64,000 nt of DNA from assembly GCF_030272615.1 (NCBI RefSeq), contig NC_081413.1:142349476-142413475 (forward strand), in the 5' to 3' direction. This document shows, piece after piece, positions 12,054 to 22,960 of this stretch. The notes under the pieces were generated by a model. It worked only from the letters and a program-made list of their open reading frames with translations, did no database searches and was not told the origin of the DNA. Source of the DNA: Cryptomeria japonica. Taxonomy: Eukaryota > Streptophyta > Pinopsida > Cupressales > Cupressaceae. The position numbers and the translations under genes were made by a program. Positions within the stretch are counted from its first letter, which is position 1, and each line of letters starts with the position of its first letter.

Positions 12054-12983
12054 TGTTGGAATCCAAGAACACTGAGAGGGGGGTGAATTAGTGTTCTACC
12101 AGTAATTAAGAATTTAATTCCTTTAAATACTTTTCCAATTAATAATCAGTAAGCATATAAACAAGATATAATGAAGAACAAATCAACCACAAAGATCAAC
12201 ACCATAACACAATATATTTATAAGTGGATAACCTCAAAGAGGAAAAACCAAGGTAGGGTTTATGACCCACAATATCTATCAACTGGCCAATTGAATAAAT
12301 ATTACATAAAAAGGGGGCCTGCACATGTAGGAAGGCACACTTCCTAGAGTGCATTTCTCATCAGAAAGGAGCCTCATTGAATATAGATATAACATACTGA
12401 ATTATAAACAAAATTATGAACTCTAAGTGTGCCTCTGATATGCTAGATTAGTTCTGATTTAAGCACTAACTATACTGGTTAACACTATCTCCTTCCTTAC
12501 CGGTAACTTTATTCACCTTCCAATCCTCTACACAAATAACCAAGACTAACTATAGATCGTTATATTCACATTTTGTCGATCAAGTTATCACTCACATAAT
12601 TGCATAAACCCTATCGTATCTATATTCCAAAATGACCTAACCAAACTAAATTATATACCCTTACATACATAAAAATAAATGCCTTATGTCGGCTTACAAT
12701 CATATTACAAAATATGAATACATGTCGGCCCAAAATAAAATATAAACATTAATCTTTATGATGGTTTTTGCTAAAACCTTTGCCGGATCAATCTCCTATG
12801 TCGGCCTCCAAATATTGGCTCCTAGTTTGCCGGTTTCCCTTGCTTTCCACAATGTCAGTTTTCTTAAACTTTGGATGTCAATCCTAGAATACCAGTGAGT
12901 ACCTGATAAGTATCCAACCCAAAATAATGTGTGTTTCGATTAATGACAACACCATGATCTCGGATGAGTGTCAATTGTGAACA
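12054..12983 (-). repeat. Copia-type LTR, right copy (5' LTR)
   Basis: Partner of 5401-6330 with the same 930-bp length. The plus strand reads TGTTGGAATCC on the left and TCAATTGTGAACA on the right. Confidence 0.85.
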
Positions 12984-13541
12984 TGATCATCACTTGCCAC
13001 TTCTTGAGCATTCTCAATTGTTTCTTCAACTTGCATTCCATGATACTCCTCTTCAGGTGCAAGGTATGGTGATCTATTTACTGCAATAAATTGATCATTA
13101 GATGAACTTGTATCATCAACTTGTAACTGGCTTCCTTTCACTGTCTGGTGATGTAGCAATGTCTCATTCATACGTTCTTCTAAATTCAGCTACAAGGTGT
13201 GCACTCCAAGATCTATTCACAATACATTCTTCCTCTGATAAGGTTGGCAATCCAAACTGATATGTGACTTGATTCATAGCCATTTCACACAGTGAGCAAG
13301 TAAATTTGGAGTGAGGTGCATTGTGAATCTTGCACCACAATGGTAGCAATATGTATTCTAAACTCATTTCTCCATTCAAGACAAGTTGACTTTCGATCAT
13401 CCATAAGAAGCTTGAGAGAGGGTTATTTTTCTTTGGGACACTGAAATTGCTTTCTTTGGCTTCTGGCCTAGGAATATCCCAAAATAAAATCTTTCCTTGC
13501 ATTGTCGATTCCATCCTTAATAAGTATGTCAAACTATGCAT
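12984..13541 (-). pseudogene. Interrupted reading frame of the 16-kb retroelement, unknown product
   Basis: Two overlapping minus-strand frames join at 13164-13171 into about 185 codons. The product contains stretches such as WCKIHNAPHSKFTCSLC and the acidic tail APEEEYHGMQVEETIENAQE. The frame runs straight into the right edge of the nested SIRE-like element at 12983, so the insertion probably cut it. The two Cys pairs (C-x9-C-x2-C) could bind metal, but I do not recognise the family. It lies about 0.7 kb downstream of the primer-binding site on the same strand, where a Gag would be expected, yet it does not resemble a known Gag. Confidence 0.45.
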
Positions 13542-14271
13542 CTCATCATGTTCATTTTTTACTCGTGGATTCTACATTGCCCTAGCCTTGCAAAATCGGA
13601 CAATTTGTGTGGGTATAATTGTTCATTTAGCCTCCACCAAAGGTGAGGAATATCAACTTTCTGCTCATCATGAAACTGTTGTTTCTCCATCAAGAATTTT
13701 TTTTTCTTTTGATTTTTTTGATTTTTGATTTTTATTTTTTTCTAGTTTTTCATATTTTTTTGGATATTTTGGAATAAGAAAGATCTTGAATATCTCAAAT
13801 TCAACTTGAAAGCTCAACTAGTTCCAGCTGCACGAACTGCTTCTTTCCTTTGTAAGTCCAACTTTCTTTTCTTGTACAAATTATGTTGACGACTGCTTCA
13901 AAGTATGACTTGATAAACTCCAGCATCAACTGCTTCATTCATGTATCCACAATCATGCCTTCCTTGTGCTTGAATTTTGTTGAGTGTGAAGAGGAAGATG
14001 TGAGTCCTTAAAATTACTCGTAAATATGAATTGAATTTTAGATTTTCAAGCTTATGCAAAGTCTGTTGAGCATTGAGGATGACTTTTCACTAATCTTCCT
14101 TGGATTCACCTATTCAAGAGTTCGCATTCCCTGTAATCCCCTCCCTTAGGTGCCAATTCTGTTGAGCGTGTAGCTGGGTAAAAATCCTTAAGATAATTTA
14201 TTCAAATGTGATATGACTTGACAAGATTCAACATTCAAATGTTCAAGCCCTCCTTCTAGCGCCAATTTTAT
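13542..14271 (-). other. Leader region of the 16-kb retroelement with primer-binding site
   Basis: This is non-coding on inspection. It contains a T-rich stretch at 13690-13760. The bases at 14251-14266 read, on the minus strand, TTGGCGCTAGAAGGA, five bases after the LTR end. That resembles gypsy-type primer-binding sites beginning TGGCGC and sets the element's orientation as minus. Confidence 0.6.
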
Positions 14272-17200
14272 TGATGTGTTTTTTAAGCACATGCAAACAC
14301 ATAATAAAATACCCAAAATTATCTTACCCTCTCTTGAACAAAATCTCTCAAATTCTAAAGATTATCTTAAGGATCATTTGAGAAGACTCCAATGTTTATG
14401 AATGTAGGTTCACTATGTGTGGATAAGTTCAGTTTGTTGATGTGATTGTTGGTATCACAAGGGGACTTACATTGAATTGTTGAATGCTTGAATCGTTGGA
14501 ACTTAGATCATTTGATGTTGTGATCTTCTGATGTTTTGTTTTATCCTAGACTAGCTTGACTTTAAAAAATGGCAAGAGGTCAAGGGTTGAGAAGGTTTAT
14601 TCTAAGGTCTAGAATGTAAGAAGTTGGATGAATGATTAGATGGAATCATACCGAGCGAGGTCTCACCATGAACTCGAACAATTTGACACAAGCTCAGTGA
14701 AATCTTCTAAGGACGTTTAAAATATGTTCAAATTATTCCCATCAAACATTGCTCACCATTCAAGTTAATGCATAAGTAATGGATGTATAATGATTCAAAG
14801 TTAATCTCATATAACTCTAGTTGACTACCCAAGGCACACTTACAATTAGCAAGAGGCTAGTGGTATGGACTAAACAGATTCCATACAAATGAATTCAACA
14901 AATCCTTCCATTCAATCTAATTAATATGAAAATAAATTGAGAAGTAAATACCATGCAAGTTGTTAAAGCAACAAATCAAATTCAGCATAATCTTCAATGA
15001 AATCAATTGTTCTTTACAACATGGCTTGGAAACTATATTTGCCTTCTTCTACTCTAATTGTTATTCTATTCCTCAAAACTATCTATTCTTCTATTTCTAT
15101 TAAATATTAGCTATTAACCTTTACAAATGAGAGACTTGAGCCTTTTATAGTGATCTCAATATAATTCAATAGTTGAGGTCAATTTGAAATCAATGGCTGA
15201 GGTTTTACAATGAAAACCCTAATTAGGGATTGTTACAAAAAACTCAATTTGGCCAATTAAATAATTACAACACTTTGGTACGACCAATAGATAACAAGGG
15301 TAGGTCCCTAAGAGTTTGTGCCATCACTGGTGAGCTAGGTACATTGTATCTAGACATGCTGATGTGGAACCCCTTTGATTGGTGAGTGGTGACTGAGATG
15401 CCACCTCAATTCTACCTCAATTTACATGTAGATTTGGAAGATTTGATACTCGACATTACAAGCTTGCTCAAAGTAGTGGGATATATTGAGATAACTGAGT
15501 CCTTCCTTCATCCTCACTTGATTGCCTTGGAGTGATTGTATAACTTTTTTTTTGCACTCCTTTGATCACTTCGTGTTTGCATGGTGCGGTGAAGGTTGAA
15601 ATTCCTTTTGGGCGTGAAGTTTCTCCTTTTGCACGGTGGTGTAGGTCTTACAATCTTTCTCCTTTTTTCTTTTCAATTACCGTCCTCTCCCATCTGCAAA
15701 ACAAAACAAACATGATATCAAATACATAATATATAACTTTGATATTTCTTCCTAGCTTGATATATCCCTTGATTTTATATATTTTGTAGGTTTAACAAGA
15801 GGATCTAGAGAGAATTCGCCTTCATGAAGGAGCACTTGACATTTATTTTTGCTCTTAGAGAGGTGCTCTTGAATTTTACTTCACCCTTGATGTTCATTAA
15901 GTTGCCCTTGTCGTTTGAACTTATTCTCTTTCATTTTCTTGAACTTTGCTCATACCCTTGGATTCTTGAACTCCGTTGATGTCACTTGTGCATTGATTAT
16001 TTAAGTTTGTTTTTCATGCTATAATCTTGAAGTCGCTCATATACCTTGACTTTTGAAGTCACTCACTTCACTGAGATCATGAAGTTTCTCATATAGATTA
16101 AATCACAAAGTTCAACATGAAATTCACTCATGGGGTGGAGTTGATGATTTTTTCTCATCTCCCTCAAGTCATGAAATTTGCTCATGTAGGTAAATTCATG
16201 AAGTTGAGATTTGCTTATGTAGGTCAATTCATGAAGTTGAGATTCACTCATATAGATTTGAAGATTAAGATCACTCTAAGTGGTGTGCACATGGAGTTTG
16301 TTCTAATCACCTTGCTTATTCGCTTGTCTTTCTTAACTCATTGAATTGGTTTGAATGAAATTCTCTTCATTTCCTTGACCCATGAAGTTCACTCCAAATC
16401 TTTCAAACATGAAGTTCGCTTCAAATGTCTCAAACATAAAGTTCACTCTAAATGTCTCAAACATGAAGTTCTCTTTGAATTGTCAAGTCATGAACTTTGC
16501 TTCGAATTGTCAACTCATGAAGTTTGCTCCATTTTTTGAGTTCATGAAATTTATTTTTAAATTGAATCTACTCAGGGCTAAATGCTATCAATCATCCTTC
16601 ACTCCTGTACTCTCAATTTTTCTCATGTAGGCTTGAAGGTGAAGTTCTCTCGAATTGTGCAAGTCATCAAGTTTGCTCCAATTTCCTAACTCATGAAGTT
16701 TGCTCCACTTCTTCAACTCATGAAGTTCACTCCACCTCCTCAAGTCACAAAGTTCACTTCAGTGTCTCAAGTCATGAAGTTCAGTCTAGTGTCTCAAGTC
16801 ATGAAGTTAAAACCTATTGAAGACTTGAAGATGAAGTAAATGAGCTCATCTTCAATCAATTTCATTTCATATGAATTCAATTCTTAGACTATCTCACTCA
16901 ATCACTCAAACTCATATTTACACATCTACTAAAACAAGGCACTTAAGCATGAAGTTTTCTCATGTAACTCATTTCCTGAAGTTTTATCATGTAGGTGAGT
17001 TTATGAAGTGGATTTCAAATCAAGACTAAATTCTCCTTTTTTCACTTTCTACTCTCTCAACTTTAATACATGATATGTTCATGCTCAACATGAGATCTTA
17101 AGATGAGTTTTTTCTCCATGGGCTGAGTGCAAGAAGTTTGCTACATAAGGGGTGCACATGAAGTGAAGTTCACTCCTCAAGAGGAGAACTTAAAGTGACC

Positions 17201-17407
17201 CTCAAATTAGCAATTCTCAAGATATCCAGACTTTGCAAACTTACTTACTTCACACTCATGCAATACTATCCACCTGACTCCTAGCCATTTGAGTGCCTAT
17301 ACCTCTCTAATGCAAAGGCTAATAGCTAAGGACCCTAGTGCTACCTAGAAAGCAGGAAAAAGGTGGAGGTCCCTATTTGTGATGGGGCGATGTGTGAATA
17401 CCTCACA
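14272..17407 (-). repeat. 3.1-kb LTR, right copy (5' LTR), with minisatellite
   Basis: Partner of 1485-4609. It carries the same TCATGAAGTT array at about 16060-16810 and the same right-end motif GTGTGAATACCTCACA. Differences from the left copy are scattered substitutions and short indels. Confidence 0.85.
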
Positions 17408-17572
17408 ACAAAACCCTTGCCACTTGTCTTCATTTAGATTCATAGTTTTTTGTATGCATGATTTTAATGGATTTGTATTCTTGATGTTTATTATTTTATA
17501 GATGATTCTCTTCTATTATAAGATATCTCTCCACTTTTTTTACATATATTTTTTAAATATAAATATACTAGT

Positions 17573-17900
17573 TTATGAATTCCCATGATAGCGAAGATGC
17601 AATTATAAAAGGAAAAATTGTGAGCTTTGGAGAATTCATTATTGTTACTCACGATTATTATTTTGGTCTAATGTTTTTTGTGGCATTGACTGAGCTCTGG
17701 ATGAAACCCTAGAGCCATTTTGGATGCAAAACTAGAACATGTTGATGGCAATCTCCATCACCACATTTGCCAAATCAATCTTTCATTTCTTATGTCCAAG
17801 TTGTTTCTAGATTGGTGCATAAGAACTTCGATGTTTTGTAGATATAAGTCATGAGATTAATTATTGAGCCAAGACAATGGTTATCGGTGGACTATATCTA
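17573..17900 (+). repeat. Element A first LTR, piece 2
   Basis: This matches 54645-54960, with shared runs such as AGAGCC(A/G)TTTTGGA and GACTTCGATGTTTTGTAGAT. The match stops at 17900, where the copia LTR starts. It resumes at 44051 with TTCTATGGGTCC; the uninterrupted copy reads TTTCTAAAGGGTCC. Confidence 0.85.
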
Positions 17901-18616
17901 TTGAAATTATTTATTGTCCTTGAGCCTGGACAATCCTCAATAGATATCTCCCCACCTACCTATTAGAAGATAGAATGTTGTAGTAGAACAACCTGGAGGA
18001 GATTGACTTTGGGATCTCCATCCAATAGCTACTGACGAGAAGCATAGAGAAGTTATTGTGGTAGATATAATTTTTGAGTTGGAATTTTGGGGGGAATTTT
18101 GAATGGACAAAAAAGAGACAAAATGTGAAAACATTCTCCAATCAGTAGAGTTCAGAGAGAAGAAATCTCCAGCAGAGAGAAGTGCATTTCTAGAGTGAGT
18201 GTAGAGAATAGGAACAACAATAGCCTGTGTGTTTGTGTGGTGTTTGTTAGTTGATCAAGATAGCTCCTAACTGTATGGTGTGTCAATTGAGCAGTGATTT
18301 CTCTTGGCTGTGTGTAGCTCCAAGTGAGAAAATTTGATTTGTAGTGAGCTCAGAGAAGCTCCATTTTGTGTAGAATAGAGCAGCTCCTGATTGCTGCCTG
18401 TAGATTGTAATCAGTAGATTTTATATTTACAGTTTTTTTTTTTTTCTTGTAATCTCCAGTCCAATTTAATAGAAATTAAGAAATCTTGCATGTCTCCTTG
18501 TGTGTTTTGATTTTATTTCTTGTGGGTGTGTTCCCAACTATATGGGAATTGAGACAACAGTCTTTGTGTGCATCATTTTGGGTTTGCCTATCTTGAGAGA
18601 TCCGGATCTCACCACA
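17901..18616 (+). repeat. Copia 5' LTR
   Basis: This LTR of about 716 bp matches 31985-32353 plus 43704-44050. The conserved outer start is TTGGAATTATTTATTG, seen in the 3' copy; here it reads TTGAAATTATTTATTG. It contains several 'AGCTCC' words and a T tract near 18430, followed by the likely transcript end region. Confidence 0.85.
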
Positions 18617-18630
18617 TGGTATTAGAGTTA
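18617..18630 (+). other. Copia primer-binding site
   Basis: TGGTATTAGAGTTA follows the LTR directly. It differs by one base in the core from TGGTATCAGAGC, the initiator tRNA-Met complement. Confidence 0.8.
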
Positions 18631-18711
18631 TAGAGCTATAGATCCCTAAATCTTTGTGTTTGGGGTTTGTATTTTTTTGGTGTTTGAATATTGTGTGTAG
18701 GAGACATCACT

Positions 18712-19611
18712 GGAGATGAAGGAAAAAGCTGGCAGCAGCCTTCGTCCTTTAATGGACAAAATTATGATGTTTGGGCCAAGAAGATGAAGACCATCATGGT
18801 TACAAATGATTTGAAGGAACTTTGTGCAATCGGGTTTGTGGATACAACTGATCCAGTTTAGTATGCTTCCCTCACAAACATTTAGAAGAACCAGTTGAGG
18901 GAAACAAGAAGGAAAGATGCTAAGGCATTGAGTTTGATTGAAGTAGCCTTGACAGAGGCCATCTTTCCTAGAATAGCAGTAGCTAACTATGCTAAGGAAA
19001 CGTGGGAAATCCTCCAAACTAGTTACAAGGGGACTGATAAAGTCATATTGGTGAAGCTCCAAATGCTTAGAAGAGATTTTGAGACTCTTCAAATGAAGGA
19101 TAGTGAATCCATTTCATAATTTCATACAGGAGTCTCTGGTTTGTTGAACCAACTCAAGATAAATAAAGAAACCATGGAGGAGCAAAGGATTGTGGAGAAA
19201 ATCCTCTAAAGTTTTCCATAAAAGTTTGATGCAATAGTGATTGCCATTGAAGAGGAAGAGGACTTGTCACTATTGACAGTTGGTGAGTTGATGGGATCTC
19301 TTCAAACCCATGAGAAGTGCCTAAATAGGTCTACTAATTCTTCCCAAGAGAAATCTTTCAAAGCTCAAGCCAATGCAAGAAGCAGAGGGAAAGGAAGAAA
19401 CGGTATGAGTTCAAGAGGTCAAGGTCATGGCAATGAAGATAGCTCTAGAAGAGAAAACAACCAAGAGGGAGTGAGAAGCTCTCAAAATAACTCCAAACAA
19501 GGCAAGAAGAACAACTCAAATCAGAGGTATGAAAAGAGAAATGTTGAATGTTTTAACTGCCACAAGTTTGGGTATTATGCCAAAGATTGTTGGAAAAAGA
19601 AAGGTAACTAG
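18712..19611 (+). pseudogene. gag: Copia Gag remnant
   Basis: The frame from 18712 opens with a Gag signature around FNGQNYDVWAKKM. It continues through the UBN2-type capsid region (ALTEAIFPRIAVANYAKETW) to a basic, Gln/Asn/Ser-rich linker and one complete zinc knuckle, CFNCHKFGYYAKDC (with Tyr-Tyr after Gly where His is usual, so metal binding is doubtful). Five nonsense codons interrupt it before the linker and none shifts the frame. Most are one C-to-T step from CAG or CAA. Gag and the following protease-integrase share the frame, as expected for a copia polyprotein. Confidence 0.85.
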
Positions 19612-20692
19612 CCAAAGTAAAGTGCTAATGTGGCTGGTGTGAATGTGGGTGAAAATAATTAGCCCACAACCTTCATCATGTGCAACATTGGTGAAAAAGG
19701 TAGCCCTAAAGTGTGGTATTTGGATAGCGGTTGTAGCAACCACATGGGTGGTAATGAGAGTTTGTTCTCATTTATTAACAATAATGTCAATTCTAAGATC
19801 AAAATGGGGAACAATGGAATAGTTCCAGTTGAAGGAAGAGGATCAATTATGATTTGTACCAAGTAAGGTGATAAGAACGAGATTGAGAATGTTTACTTTG
19901 CCCTAGGCATTAAACACAATCTCATGACTATTGGTCAACTGATCCAAAATGGATACAAGTTTTTGATAAAGAAGGGAGAGTGTGTCATTTTTGACAAAGA
20001 TGGGAGTAAGAAGATAATTGTAGCAGTTCAAATGACAAATAACCAGATGTTTCCTTTCAGAATAGAGACTTGTTTCTCTTCTTAGACCATAGTTGCACCA
20101 CCCAAGCAAGCGTTACAATAGTGCATGCAGTTGAAGGCCCTCAAGAGAAACATTCAAGACCCTTCCAAGCTATGGCATATTAGATATGGACACTTGGGTT
20201 ATGCTGGTTTGAGTTTATTGTCCAAGAAAAGAATGGTAGATGGTTTGCCATGTATAGAAGAGCCTAGTAGCAAGTGTGAGGCTTGGATTTTAGGTAAGCA
20301 CCATAGACTTCATTTTCAAAAATGCAACTCTAGAAGGGCAAGAGCACCATCGGAGCTGGTGCATATTGATTTGGTTGGCCCTATGCAGACCATATCTATT
20401 GGTAGCAGCCAATATTTTATGACCTTTATTGATGATTTCAATCGTAGGACATGGGTTTATTTTTTGAAATATAAGTCTGAAGCTTTTGATAAGTTTCTTT
20501 TGTTTCAAGTCCAAGATAAAAATGAGAGTGGACATTGCATAAAAGTCCTAAGGTTAGATCGTGGAGGAGAGTATACCTCCAATGCTTTTGTGATTTTTTT
20601 CAAGCAAAAGGGCATAAAGAAGGAGCTAACAAGTGCTTATACTCCGCAAAAAAATGGAATGGCTGGGAGGAAGGATAGAACCATTGTTGAGA
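19612..20692 (+). pseudogene. pol: Copia protease and N-terminal part of integrase, cut by the CACTA element
   Basis: The aspartic protease motif LDSGCSNHM lies at about 19720. The integrase zinc domain follows (WHIRYGHLGYAGL), but its second Cys pair is damaged, with CEAW where C-x2-C is expected. The catalytic core keeps the first Asp (HIDLVGP) and the second (LRLDRGGEY). The usual catalytic Glu in the next block is Gly (NGMAGRKDR), a one-base change. Several stops, mostly TAG, lie in the same frame. The reading frame ends at ATTGTTGAGA, where the CACTA transposon starts, and resumes at 29634. Confidence 0.85.
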
Positions 20693-21010
20693 CACTAGTA
20701 CATTTGGGCCTAATTTCCAACCGACAATTGTCGGTAGTCCGACGACACCATGTCGAACTTCCAACCAATTTAACAGTAGAAAACATCGTCAGTCTTCTCG
20801 ACGATGCCATTTGCATTGAAATTTGGACAACATTATGAACTCTTTTGACGACAGCTATATTTGCTCCCCCGATCAAAAAATTTGATGGACTACGGTTGGA
20901 ATTCCGACGGATGCTATGTTTTCTCCTCGATGACTATTTGACAAGGAAGTGACGTCGAATATACAACATCCTTGTTAGATGTTTCTTTAGTTGTCGTCGG
21001 AATTCTAATG
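20693..21010 (+). repeat. CACTA left terminus with subterminal repeats
   Basis: The terminal repeat at 20693-20715 is followed by imperfect palindromic words: GACAATTGTCGG near 20722, GGAATTCCGACGG near 20900 and GTCGTCGGAATTC near 20996. The right end carries related words. Confidence 0.8.
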
Positions 21011-21479
21011 GTATCAGATGTTGTGGGTCAGACAACTTTGTCATCGGTGCATGAAAGCATTGAACGAGTTCTACTTTTAAAAATTGCATAAAACATTTTT
21101 TATTTATTTGTAAAAAAAGGTTATCAATGATGTTTCCTTTCTCCAAGAATTATCTAGGATCTTTTCTTCAAATAATATGTAACACCCAATGACTAAATAT
21201 TTTCTTTACAAATGCTTATTTTATTTAATTATCATCTAAGAGTGAATTATAATTTATATATGTGCGGAAGTAGAAGATACAAGTTGAAGACTTGTGTGCA
21301 AGTAAATTTCATAAAAGAAAGCAAGTAGGCATTATCTTTAATGAAATGGAAACAAGCTCATCGGCTGCCTAGAAGAGAGCAATTGGAGAAAAGCAGAAGA
21401 AAGTGTTAAAGGGTGATAAATAAATAGAGAGTATGCAATACAAACAAACAATGTATGGAGTGTGTGATGTGACATCTCT

Positions 21480-22250
21480 AATTTATGTCCGAAGGGACTA
21501 ACTAGTTTTGATGTTCCTGGGAAACCTATTGGGCCAGGCTTGGAGGAAATCAATGTGTTCATGCAAGGACCACCTTTTTTCTATTATGAGAATGATGCTT
21601 TTGCACCAAAGGATATTTGGAAGGAAAGATCCAAAAATTTCTATAGTGTGGAACCAGAGTTGGTGGACTCAAAGTACTTTTCAGCTTCTAGAAGACCAAG
21701 AGGTTATGTACACAATCTCCCAATAGAAGGGCAATTTCAAGCATTACCTCTCCTCCCCATGACTATTCAGGAAGCACTTCCTCAGACAAAGGAATATTGG
21801 CCTCCATAGGGTCAAATAAAAAAATTGAAGCATAGACTCTAGACGATGTGGTGGTGTCCTTCGTGAAGAACTTTGCACTATAATTGAAAATTCATGAGGG
21901 AAACTACAAGATAGTGAATATAAATACATTCTTGAAAAGTGGGAAGAATGGATCTTGGTTTGGGTGGGGCCAGGTCAGGTGGCTCCTCTAGAGGTTGACG
22001 AGATAGAAATAATATTAGGATTTGAAAAAGATCACACTCGTGGAACTTCGTGTGTGACTGATCGATTGTGATGTTTGGGTAATATTGCATTCCAAATAGA
22101 TATAGTTGCATACCATTTATCTGTCTTGATTAAAGCCTTTTATCCTGATGGCATTAAATTAAAGTTCTTTCTCTATTTTCTGCTGATCTCTGGAGCAGAG
22201 GTTGCTTTGCATCGACCTAGGATACATTTAACTTGTGTTGTATTTGCGGA
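21480..22250 (+). pseudogene. DRM-like: DRM-type de novo DNA methyltransferase fragment, left arm
   Basis: DRM enzymes carry out RNA-directed de novo cytosine methylation in plants. Their catalytic motifs are rearranged, with motifs VI-X before I-V. The fragment opens with QGPPFFYYENDAFAPKDIW, followed by ELVDSKYFSASRRPRGYVHNL and a stop at 21807. After shifts come LVWVGPGQVAPLE, ILGFEKDHTRG, GNIAFQIDIVAYHLSVL and SGAEVALHRPRI, in the DRM order. The last block corresponds to the start of the motif I cofactor site. The catalytic Pro-Cys motif and everything after it are absent, as are the N-terminal UBA domains. It cannot make an enzyme, and its likely relevance is as RNA. Confidence 0.9.
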
Positions 22251-22253
22251 AAT

Positions 22254-22960
22254 ATGTATCCTAGGTCGATGCAATGCAACCTCTGCTCCACTGATACCAG
22301 ATAGAAGAGAAAGTACTTTAATTTAATGCCATCAAGATAAAATTCTTTCAAGACATATAAATGGTATGCAACTGTATCTATTTGGAATGCAATATTACCC
22401 AAATAGCCCAATCGATCAGTCGCACATGAAGTTCCACGAGTGTGATCTTTTTCAAATCCTAATATTATTTCTATATTGTCAACCTCTAGAGGAGCCACCT
22501 GACTTGGCCCCACCCAAACCAAGTTCCATTCTTCCCACTTTTCAAGAATGTATTTATGTTCACTATCTTGTAGTTTTCCTCGTGAAATTTCAATTATAGT
22601 GTAGAGTTCTTCACGATGGACACCACCACATCGTCTACAGTCTATGCAATTCATTTTGGATCCCATTAAGGCCAATAGTCCTTTGTTTGAGGAAATGCTT
22701 CTTGAATAGTCATGGGGGGAGAGGTAATGCTTAAAATTTCCCTTCTATTGCAAGATTGTGTACATAACCTCTTGGTCTTCTGGAAGCTGAAAAGTACTTC
22801 GAATCCACCAACTCTAGTTCCACACTATAGAAATTTTTGGATATTGTCTTCCAAATATCCTTCGGTGCAAAAGCATCATTCTCATAATAGAAAAAAGGTG
22901 GCCCTTGCATGAACACATTGATTTCCTCCAAGCATGGCCCAATAGGTTTCCCAGGAATTC
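22254..22960 (-). pseudogene. DRM-like: DRM-type methyltransferase fragment, right arm (inverted copy)
   Basis: On the minus strand the same DRM blocks recur in two longer open stretches (22931-22731 and 22675-22265). They include FMQGPPFFYYENDAF, DIWKTISKNFYSVE, EEWNLVWVGPSQVAPLE, ILGFEKDHTRG and FQIDTVAYHLYVLK. This arm keeps some ancestral-looking residues (KTISKNFY, DTVAYHL) where the left arm has changed (KERSKNFY, DIVAYHL). The arms have therefore drifted separately since the duplication. It is a fragment, incomplete at both ends like its partner. Confidence 0.9.

Larger units (their letters stand above)
5318..12983 (-). mobile_element. SIRE-like copia derivative without pol, nested in the 16-kb element
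   Basis: Two LTRs of 930 bp each (5401-6330 and 12054-12983) lie in minus orientation. Next to the right LTR is a primer-binding site complementary to initiator tRNA-Met, and next to the left LTR is a purine tract. Between them, in minus-strand order, lie a Gag remnant with coiled-coil and zinc knuckles and a long extra reading frame of unknown function. Protease, integrase and reverse transcriptase are absent. An extra 83 bp of leader sequence with a second primer-binding site lies beyond the left LTR, so this is a recombined LTR-body-LTR-leader structure. No target duplication could be seen, as expected after such recombination. Confidence 0.75.
1329..17572. mobile_element. Insertion block in element A LTR, carrying a 16-kb non-autonomous retroelement (LARD type)
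   Basis: Comparison with the uninterrupted LTR at 54247 shows 16.2 kb of extra DNA here. Its core (1485-17407) has direct repeats of about 3.1 kb at both ends. The repeats read TGATGTG to CCTCACA on the plus strand, so TGTGAGG to CACATCA on the minus strand. A primer-binding site next to the right repeat places transcription on the minus strand. The interior has no pol genes, as in large retrotransposon derivatives. About 155 bp (1329-1484) and 165 bp (17408-17572) of extra DNA flank the LTRs and are not explained. I found no clean target duplication. Confidence 0.7.
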
